From positions 1 through 64,000 of the forward strand of contig NZ_JBPOFB010000010.1 in assembly GCF_051251565.1 (NCBI RefSeq): DNA of 64,000 bases. The letters are read 5' to 3'. Source of the stretch: Marivita sp051251565. Lineage in GTDB: Bacteria; Pseudomonadota; Alphaproteobacteria; Rhodobacterales; Rhodobacteraceae. This document shows, piece after piece, positions 57,928-64,000 of this stretch; within the stretch, counting starts at the first letter, position 1, and each line of letters begins with the position of its first letter. The notes below the pieces were generated by a model. That model had not been told where the DNA came from, did no database searches, and saw nothing but the letters and a program-made list of their open reading frames with translations. Both the position numbers and the translations under genes were made by a program.

Positions 57928-60028
57928 GTCCTGATTTCCTTTTCTCGATCTCTTGGCGTTCCGCCCGCAACGGGGCCAGCATATCCGTCACGGAACCAAG
58001 CGCGCCTTCAGCGCCGCTGGCCTGTGCGGCGGCATCACACATCCGCGCGATCCGGTCGGGTGGTTCGCCCGATGCCCTCCAAAGCGGCCCCCCCCGCCAG
58101 CGGGGAAAACCGTAGCCATGCACCAGCGTCACGTCGATGTCACCGGCCCGCTGTGCCACACCATCGGCAAGAACTGCCGCGGCTTCGCTCAGGATTGCGC
58201 CAAGCAGCCGCATCTGGATATCATCCGGCGAAAAGTGGCGCGGCGTGATGGCTTTTGCCGCGCGGGCCTGCGCGATGATCGCGGCCACATCGTCTGACGG
58301 GTGCAGCTGGCCATCGATGTAATCATACCAACCGCCGCCAACTTTGCGCCCGAACCGCCCCGCCGCGCACAGGCGGTCGGGGATATCGACATAACGCGCC
58401 GCAGGATCGCGGGTCGCGGCCTGCCGTTTGCGCATCGCCCAAGCGATATCGAGGCCGGACATATCCCCCACAGCCAGCGGCCCCATGGCAAAGCCGAAAT
58501 CTGTCGCGGCGTTGTCCACCTCCTCTGGGGTGGCACCGTCCTCGATCAGGAATTCGGCATGCCGACGATACGCGGCATATATGCGGTTCCCGATAAAACC
58601 GTCGGCGTTGCGTGCCACAACCGCCTGTTTGCCCAATGTCTTGGCAAAGGCCAGTGCAGTGGACAATGAACGGTCCGCGCTGTGTTCCGCACGGACCACC
58701 TCAAGCAGTTTCATCATGTCTGCCGGGCTGAAGAAGTGCAGCCCCACAACATCCGCTGCGCGGGACGTGACTGCGGCCAGTGCGTCGATATCAAGGTAGG
58801 ATGTATTCGTCGCCAAAAGCGTGCCGGGTTTCAGCATTGTGTCCAGAACGCGAAACAGGTCTTGCTTGACCTTCATGTCCTCAAACACCGCTTCGATCAC
58901 CAGATCGCAATCGGCCAAATCTGACAGGCTGTGGCTTGGGGCCAACGCGGCCTTTCTGGCATATGCGTCATCTGGCGAAAGATGGCCCTTGCCGACGCTG
59001 CGGTCCAACGCCCCTGTAATAGCCGCTGCCGCAGCATCGCGTGCCTGTGCATCGCGTTCAACAAGCGTGACGGGAAGACCCGCAGCCAGCACCGCACGGC
59101 AGATGCCCTGTCCCATCGTGCCGCCGCCGACAATACCAACGCGCCTGATCTCAGCAGGTTGCGCGGTCGGCCCCTCAAATCGGGTCGCCGCGCGTTCGGC
59201 AAAGAACAGGTGACGCAGCGCAAACGCCTCTTCTTGCAAACGCAGCGATTGAAACGCAGCCCGTTCCCGCGCTAGCGCAGTGTCTGTCGGCATCTCGGCA
59301 GACAGTTTGACCAGAGCCACGGCCTCTTGGACGTTCGGCCTGCCTTTGCCCCGCCGGAGCGCTTGGGCCTCGGCGGTCTTGACGGCGTCCGGGTCTGCCA
59401 CGGGCACCGGCAGATCACGCAGACGCCGCTTGTGCGGTGCACCCTGAAGAGCGCGAAACGCCGTCGTCAGAAGCGCTTGCGGATCAGACGACGCCGCAAG
59501 CGCATCAATCAGGCCAAGGTCATGTGCCTCGGGTGCCGAAATGCGCCGTCCGGAACAGACAAGCGTGATCGCCTTGGCCAGCCCGGTCAGGCGCGGCAGA
59601 CGTTGCGTCCCGCCCGCACCCGGCACAATGCCCAATGTCACCTCTGGCAGTCCAACAACCGCGTCCGGTGCTGCAATGCGCAAATCACAGCCCAGCGCCA
59701 GTTCGAACCCGCCGCCCAGCGCCGCACCGTGGATCGCGGCACACACGGGGTGCGGGCAGTCCTCAATCGCGGCGATCACCTGCGGCAATTCCGGCGGCGC
59801 CAAAGGAGCCCCAAATTCGCGTATGTCCGAACCTGCAACAAAGCTGCGACCAGCCCCGATGAGGACAACCCCACGCAGATCATGCTGCGCGACATCGGCA
59901 AGACACGCCAAAAGCCCGGCACGCACCGGTGTTGACCCAGCATTGACCGGCGGGTTGTCGATCGTCACGATTCCAAAACCGTCGACGATTTCAAGGCGCA
60001 CGACGGCGTCATGTTGGATCATGGCCAC
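57920..60028 (-). CDS. Fused enoyl-CoA hydratase / 3-hydroxyacyl-CoA dehydrogenase
   Basis: 702 residues. The N-terminal crotonase domain (about 1-190) has FVAGSDIREF, HGAALGGGFELALGCDLRIA and GIVPGAGGTQRLPRL with the catalytic Glu region. The NAD-binding dehydrogenase starts near 295 (VGIVGGGTMGQGICRAVLAA), with catalytic His region VVGLHFFSPADMMKLLEVV and C-terminal helical domains. The fusion order is that of FadJ/FadB-type multifunctional proteins lacking the thiolase. Overlaps pcaF-like gene by 8 bases. Divergent from the aromatic operon at 60318. Confidence 0.92.
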   Translation of the reverse strand: MAMIQHDAVVRLEIVDGFGIVTIDNPPVNAGSTPVRAGLLACLADVAQHDLRGVVLIGAGRSFVAGSDIREFGAPLAPPELPQVIAAIEDCPHPVCAAIHGAALGGGFELALGCDLRIAAPDAVVGLPEVTLGIVPGAGGTQRLPRLTGLAKAITLVCSGRRISAPEAHDLGLIDALAASSDPQALLTTAFRALQGAPHKRRLRDLPVPVADPDAVKTAEAQALRRGKGRPNVQEAVALVKLSAEMPTDTALARERAAFQSLRLQEEAFALRHLFFAERAATRFEGPTAQPAEIRRVGIVGGGTMGQGICRAVLAAGLPVTLVERDAQARDAAAAAITGALDRSVGKGHLSPDDAYARKAALAPSHSLSDLADCDLVIEAVFEDMKVKQDLFRVLDTMLKPGTLLATNTSYLDIDALAAVTSRAADVVGLHFFSPADMMKLLEVVRAEHSADRSLSTALAFAKTLGKQAVVARNADGFIGNRIYAAYRRHAEFLIEDGATPEEVDNAATDFGFAMGPLAVGDMSGLDIAWAMRKRQAATRDPAARYVDIPDRLCAAGRFGRKVGGGWYDYIDGQLHPSDDVAAIIAQARAAKAITPRHFSPDDIQMRLLGAILSEAAAVLADGVAQRAGDIDVTLVHGYGFPRWRGGPLWRASGEPPDRIARMCDAAAQASGAEGALGSVTDMLAPLRAERQEIEKRKSGHA

Positions 60029-60252
60029 TCTCTTTCCCAGGGTGGATCACATAAGCGATCCCGAAATAGCACGCGAATGGGCCGAAGTTCCGTTGAGGTC
60101 GTACACCGCAACAAAGTGACGTGAAGTCCTTTAACGCGGCCCACCCATAGCTTGGCCGGATCATGCCGTTCGAGGCTGCGTCCTGCAAGTGGTCCGCTTG
60201 ATGCAGGTCACCCCGCCCCTGAACGCAGCAGTTTTCAAAGCACGTTGACTTT

Positions 60253-60268
60253 CATAGCAAATGCTATG
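60253..60268. promoter_or_regulatory. Palindromic operator candidate in the 60-kb divergent promoter region
   Basis: CATAGCAAATGCTATG: 7-bp arms CATAGCA/TGCTATG with a two-base centre, immediately downstream of a TTGACT -35-like element at 60245-60250 and 50 bases before the start at 60318. The size and symmetry suit a MarR-type regulator of aromatic catabolism. The remaining 289-bp gap shows no gene. Confidence 0.5.
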
Positions 60269-60317
60269 ACACAAACGGGCGATACCCCATCATACCCCGC
60301 GCAAGTTAGGACACCGC

Positions 60318-61268
60318 ATGACACAGTCGTTCGCATCCCAAGGAGACATGGCGGAAAAGGAGATTTCGTTCACCGAAATCGGCGAGGGCCTTTTTGCTTT
60401 TACGGCGCAGGGCGATCCGAACACCGGTGTGATCATAGGCGATGACAGCGTCATGATCGTCGAAGCGCAGGCCACACCGCGACTGGCGCGCAAGGTGATC
60501 GACTGCGTACGCTCTGTCACCGACAAACCGATCAGCCATGTGGTGCTGACCCACTATCACGCCGTGCGGGTGCTGGGGGCCTCGGCCTTTAACGCGCCGC
60601 AAATCATCATGTCGGAAAAAGCCCGATCCATGGTGGTGGAGCGCGGACAAGAAGACTGGGACAGTGAATTTGCCCGGTTCCCACGGCTGTTTCAGGGCCA
60701 TGAGGAAATACCCGGCCTGACCTGGCCGACCACGACGTTCAATGACCGGATGACCGTTTATCTGGGACAGCGCCGCGTGGACATCATGCAGATGGGCCGC
60801 GCCCATACGGCAGGCGATGCGGTGATCTTTGTGCCCGATCAGAACGTCATGTTCACCGGCGATATCGTTGAATACCATTCGGCCTGCTATTGTGGGGATG
60901 GTCATTTCCACGATTGGCCCGGCACCTTGGACAACATCCGCGGGTTTGAACTTGACGCCATTGCACCGGGGCGTGGCGATGCGTTGGTCGGGCGCGACAT
61001 GGTCAACGCCGCTTTGGACTCGACGGCGGATTTCGTGAAGTCCACCTATGCCCCGGCGGCGAAGGTCGCGCTGAAGGGGGGTACATTGAAAGACGCATGG
61101 GACGCGGTGCGCGCGGTCTGTGACCCAAAGTTCAAAGACTATGCGATCTATGAGCATTGCCTGCCCTTCAACGTCGCCCGCGCCTATGACGAGGCCCGCG
61201 ACATCGACACACCGCGCATCTGGACCGCCCAGCGCGACCTTGAGATGTGGGAGGCGCTGCAAAAATGA
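60318..61268 (+). CDS. Metallo-beta-lactamase-fold hydrolase with altered metal motif
   Basis: 316 residues. MBL landmarks: NTGVIIGDDSVMIVEAQATP, VVLTHYHAVRVLGASAF, GRAHTAGDAVIFVPDQNVMF, TGDIVEY. The usual HxHxDH is HYHAVR here, so the Asp and third His are absent; the later AHTAGD and TGD elements remain. This variant occurs in a recognisable MBL subgroup, so it is probably not degenerate, but a binuclear zinc site is unlikely to be canonical. First of an operon with an FAD hydroxylase, DUF2783 and hmgA, hence a thioester or lactone hydrolase in aromatic breakdown is conceivable. The stop overlaps the next gene (ATGA). Confidence 0.85.
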   Translation: MTQSFASQGDMAEKEISFTEIGEGLFAFTAQGDPNTGVIIGDDSVMIVEAQATPRLARKVIDCVRSVTDKPISHVVLTHYHAVRVLGASAFNAPQIIMSEKARSMVVERGQEDWDSEFARFPRLFQGHEEIPGLTWPTTTFNDRMTVYLGQRRVDIMQMGRAHTAGDAVIFVPDQNVMFTGDIVEYHSACYCGDGHFHDWPGTLDNIRGFELDAIAPGRGDALVGRDMVNAALDSTADFVKSTYAPAAKVALKGGTLKDAWDAVRAVCDPKFKDYAIYEHCLPFNVARAYDEARDIDTPRIWTAQRDLEMWEALQK

Positions 61269-62878
61269 ACGCACCGCTTCGGGATCGCTATCCGCTCGCG
61301 TTTCGCTTGTACCCCTACAGGCGCGCGGCGGATCAGGATGCCAAGCGGCCCGCGCGCCATCCGGTTGTGATTGTCGGGGCCGGGCCTGTTGGTCTGGCAT
61401 TGGCGCTTGATCTAGGGACACAAGGCACACCCGTTCTGGTCCTCGACGATCATGAAGGGGTTGGCCTTGGCAGCCGCGCGATCTGTTTTTCCAAACGCAC
61501 GCTTGAGATCATGCACCGTGTCGGAGCCGGGTCCGACATGGTCGACAAAGGTGTCGTCTGGCAAAAGGGCCGTGTGTTTCGAGACCGAGACGAGGTCTTT
61601 GCCTTTGACCTCCTGCCCGAAGCAGGCCATCGCTGTCCGGCCTTCATCAATCTGCAACAACCCCATTTTGAACGCTTCCAGATGGAGGCCGTTACCCGCG
61701 CACAATCGACCTACGCACCGATCGACATACGCGGCAAGAACCGGGTGGATGCGGTCACTGACAGGGGCGATCATGTCCTGATCGACATTACGACGCCAGA
61801 CGGGCCCTACCAGATCACCGCCGATTACATCGTCGCCTGTGACGGCGCGAAATCCCCGATCCGCGACATGCTGGGCCTTGGTTTTGACGGGCGGGTGTTC
61901 GAGGACAATTTCCTGATTGCCGACGTCAGGATGACGGCTGATTTCCCGACCGAACGCTGGTTCTGGTTCGAACCTTGGTTCAAATCCGGCGACAGCGCGT
62001 TGCTGCACAAACAGCCTGACGACATCTGGCGGATTGATTTCCAGTTGGGATGGAACATCGACCGCGACGCAGAGCTGCGCCCGGAAAATGTGCGTGCCCG
62101 TGTCGATCAGATGCTGGGACCCGATGTGACCTATGACTTGGATTGGGTGTCTATCTACACGTTCCAATGCCGCCGCATGGACCAGTTCCGCCACGGACGG
62201 GTGATCTTTGCCGGGGACAGCGCGCATCAGGTGTCACCCTTTGGGGCGCGCGGGGCCAATTCGGGGGTTCAGGACGCGGACAACCTGGGCTGGAAACTGC
62301 GCGCTGTTCTGCAAAAGGACGCATCACACACGCTGCTCGACAGCTATGATCTGGAGCGGCAACAGGCGGCGGACGAAAACATCCTGAATTCCACCCGGTC
62401 GACCGATTTCCTGACGCCTAAATCGGCGATGTCCAAGCTGTTCCGCGATGCGGTCCTGACACTGGCGCGGGACCATGCCTTTGCGCGGCCCATGATCAAT
62501 TCCGGGCGGCTCAGCACCCCCTGCACCTATGACGGATCGCCCTTGAACACCCCGGATGTCCTTGTTGGTGGACCCGCCCGCACGCGGCCCGGCGCCTGCT
62601 GCCCGGACGCGCCCGTTGACGGCGGGTTCCTGCTGGATCATCTGGGCGGACGGTTTGTGCTGTTGGCTTTGGGACTGCACCCCCCCAACGGTACGGGGAT
62701 CACGGATATCACGCTCGACCCGTCTATGCTGGGAACAGAGCTGCGCGACAGGTATCTTGGAGCGGCCACACAGGCGCTTTACCTGATCCGCCCGGATCAA
62801 CACGTTGCCGCACGGTGGGCATCGGCAACCGCACTGGACATCAAGACAGCGCTGCGCCGCGCCATGGGGGACGAATGA
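61265..62878 (+). CDS. FAD-dependent aromatic hydroxylase (MhpA/PheA-like flavoprotein monooxygenase)
   Basis: 537 residues. FAD-binding GxGxxG: VVIVGAGPVGLALALDLGTQ; DG motif IVACDGAKSPIRDMLG; GD motif VIFAGDSAHQVSPFGARGAN. This is the class A flavin hydroxylase plan, similar to 3-(3-hydroxyphenyl)propionate hydroxylase. Genes of this kind precede hmgA in Roseobacter homogentisate clusters, so hydroxylation of a phenolic precursor to homogentisate is likely, substrate unproven. Start ATG 61265 overlaps the MBL gene stop; the stop overlaps DUF2783 (ATGA). Confidence 0.9.
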   Translation: MNAPLRDRYPLAFRLYPYRRAADQDAKRPARHPVVIVGAGPVGLALALDLGTQGTPVLVLDDHEGVGLGSRAICFSKRTLEIMHRVGAGSDMVDKGVVWQKGRVFRDRDEVFAFDLLPEAGHRCPAFINLQQPHFERFQMEAVTRAQSTYAPIDIRGKNRVDAVTDRGDHVLIDITTPDGPYQITADYIVACDGAKSPIRDMLGLGFDGRVFEDNFLIADVRMTADFPTERWFWFEPWFKSGDSALLHKQPDDIWRIDFQLGWNIDRDAELRPENVRARVDQMLGPDVTYDLDWVSIYTFQCRRMDQFRHGRVIFAGDSAHQVSPFGARGANSGVQDADNLGWKLRAVLQKDASHTLLDSYDLERQQAADENILNSTRSTDFLTPKSAMSKLFRDAVLTLARDHAFARPMINSGRLSTPCTYDGSPLNTPDVLVGGPARTRPGACCPDAPVDGGFLLDHLGGRFVLLALGLHPPNGTGITDITLDPSMLGTELRDRYLGAATQALYLIRPDQHVAARWASATALDIKTALRRAMGDE

Positions 62879-63072
62879 GCGACTTGATCCTGGAGCCGAA
62901 CATCCCCGACCTGGACGGTTTTTATGCAGACCTTCTCGCCTGCCATGCCGGGTTATCTGACGACGACAGCGCCGCGTTGAATGCGCGGTTGATCCTTATC
63001 CTTGCCAATCACATCGGGGACCGCGCGGTTTTGCGCGCAGCCCTCATGGCCGCAAAAGGAGACGACGCATGA
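62875..63072 (+). CDS. Small DUF2783 protein
   Basis: 65 residues: MSDLILEPNIPDLDGFYADL, then LACHAGLSDDDSAALNARLI, LILANHIGDRAVLRAALMAA. Matches my memory of DUF2783, a short helical protein found between aromatic hydroxylase and hmgA in alphaproteobacteria. Both ends overlap neighbours (ATGA), so it is translationally coupled. Role unknown. Confidence 0.82.
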   Translation: MSDLILEPNIPDLDGFYADLLACHAGLSDDDSAALNARLILILANHIGDRAVLRAALMAAKGDDA

Positions 63073-64000
63073 CCGCTTTGGAACTCGGGTCTATGGTTCA
63101 GGCCACAGGCGGCACATTGACCCCCGGATACATGCCCGGCTGGGGCAATGATTTTGAAACCGAAGCCCTGCCGGGGGCATTGCCGCAAGGGATGAATTCC
63201 CCACAAAAGGTGAATTACGGACTGTACGGCGAACAATTGTCTGGCACCGCGTTCACCCAACCCGGCCCCGAGCGCACATGGTGCTATCGCATCCGTCCCT
63301 CGGTCAAACACACCTCCCGGTTCACACGGACCCACCTTCCCTATTGGAAAACCGCACCGCATATCGTTGAGGATGTGACCTCGCTTGGCCAGTATCGCTG
63401 GGATCCGATCCCGCATTCGGACACGCCACTCACTTGGCTGACGGGTATGCGCACTATGACAACGGCGGGGGATGTGAACATTCAGGTTGGCATGGCGTCG
63501 CATGTCTATCTCGTGACGCACAGCATGGAAGACGCCTATTTCTATTCCGCTGACAGCGAACTCTTGGTGGTGCCCCAGGAAGGCCGTCTGCGCTTTGCGA
63601 CCGAACTAGGAATCATCGACATCGCCCCCAAGGAAATCGCGATCCTGCCGCGCGGTCTGGTGTACCGGGTTGAAGTGCTCGACGGGCCGTGCCGCGGGTT
63701 TGTCTGCGAAAACTACGGTGCGACGTTCAACCTGCCGGATCGCGGACCCATCGGGGCCAACTGCCTTGCCAATCCGCGTGACTTCAAAAACCCCGTCGCC
63801 GCGTTCGAAGACCGCGAAACCCCGTCCACTGTCACCGTGAAATGGTGCGGGCAGTTTCATGAAACCCAGATCGGCCATTCGCCCCTGGACGTCGTGGCGT
63901 GGCATGGCAATTACGCGCCCTGCAAATACGACCTGACCACCTATTGCCCGGTGGGCGCGATCCTGTTCGATCATCCCGACCCGTCGATCTTTACTGTGCT
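63069..64000 (+). CDS. hmgA: Homogentisate 1,2-dioxygenase, 5' part (runs off the window)
   Basis: At least 310 codons, open to the right edge. It reads MTALELGSMVQATGGTLTPG, then YMPGWGNDFETEALPGALPQ, GMNSPQKVNYGLYGEQLSGT and later VSLQEGR-type cupin segment VVPQEGRLRFATELGIIDIA, LPRGLVYRVEVLDGPCRGFV, the standard HmgA N-terminal and central regions. The iron ligands lie mostly beyond the edge. It opens the homogentisate ring to maleylacetoacetate in tyrosine/phenylalanine catabolism. ATG overlaps the DUF2783 stop. Confidence 0.96.
   Translation, partial: MTALELGSMVQATGGTLTPGYMPGWGNDFETEALPGALPQGMNSPQKVNYGLYGEQLSGTAFTQPGPERTWCYRIRPSVKHTSRFTRTHLPYWKTAPHIVEDVTSLGQYRWDPIPHSDTPLTWLTGMRTMTTAGDVNIQVGMASHVYLVTHSMEDAYFYSADSELLVVPQEGRLRFATELGIIDIAPKEIAILPRGLVYRVEVLDGPCRGFVCENYGATFNLPDRGPIGANCLANPRDFKNPVAAFEDRETPSTVTVKWCGQFHETQIGHSPLDVVAWHGNYAPCKYDLTTYCPVGAILFDHPDPSIFTV

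Noticed and set aside
56602..58248. A 548-codon open frame on the plus strand
   Set aside because: Antisense to the thiolase and hydratase/dehydrogenase genes; Arg/His/Pro-rich composition typical of a shadow.
1..64000. Search for tRNA, rRNA, CRISPR arrays, IS elements, prophage genes and origins
   Set aside because: None recognised by eye; no transposase, integrase, cas or phage-type protein occurs among the credible genes.

Overview
The window reads as a chromosomal segment of a marine Roseobacter-type alphaproteobacterium (Rhodobacterales). This is inferred from gene content and order (nasTS-nrt-nirBD-nasA, phnCDE plus C-P lyase, cydDC-cydABX under an Rrf2 regulator, homogentisate genes with a DUF2783 protein), from GC-rich codon use and from the many ATGA stop/start overlaps. 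Both edges cut genes: a cusA-like remnant on the left and hmgA on the right.

Layout. 1-2.3 kb: decayed copper/silver efflux locus (cusBA with two deletions, plus a frameshifted small DUF2946-like gene). 2.4-16.1 kb: nitrate assimilation on the minus strand, in transcription order nasT, nasS, a leader with an ANTAR-type hairpin and terminator, the nitrate-binding protein (frameshifted), permease, fused double ATPase, nirB, nirD, nasA, a TrpD2-like gene and siroheme methyltransferase. 16.8-20.8 kb: a membrane cyclic-nucleotide-binding protein followed by a SAM-domain class III cyclase/STAND ATPase. 20.8-28.7 kb: the most unusual block, five minus-strand genes joined by overlaps. They encode a covalent-flavin oxidase, a protein matching the N-terminal half of LodA quinoprotein oxidases, a protein with the LodA C-terminal motifs fused to a ferritin-like domain, a radical SAM/SPASM maturase, and a LodB/QhpG-like flavoprotein. 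I read it as a split, radical-SAM-assisted relative of cysteine-tryptophylquinone (CTQ) enzymes; I do not recall such an arrangement being characterised.

28.8-32.0 kb: two-component system (kinase frameshifted) flanked by divergent PepSY genes. 32.2-47.1 kb: phosphonate uptake and C-P lyase (phnCDEE, acetyltransferase, phnF, phnGHI, HAD, phnJKLN, 2H phosphoesterase, phnM, phnM-like remnant, MFS transporter). 47.1-56.7 kb: cytochrome bd quinol oxidase (cydDC, cydABX) beside an NsrR-like Rrf2 gene, a periplasmic DsrE-like protein, and a Tat-exported sulfide:quinone-reductase-like flavoprotein with a small membrane protein. FNR-type boxes precede cydD, cydA and the flavoprotein gene, suggesting one low-oxygen regulon. 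56.7-64 kb: thiolase and fused hydratase/dehydrogenase (phenylacetate or beta-ketoadipate type), then a divergent operon for aromatic hydroxylation and homogentisate ring cleavage.

Single-base frameshifts interrupt at least three otherwise intact genes (DUF2946-like, nrtA, histidine kinase). One lies in a G run, so assembly error should be considered before calling them real pseudogenes. No tRNA, rRNA, CRISPR array, phage or IS element was recognised.
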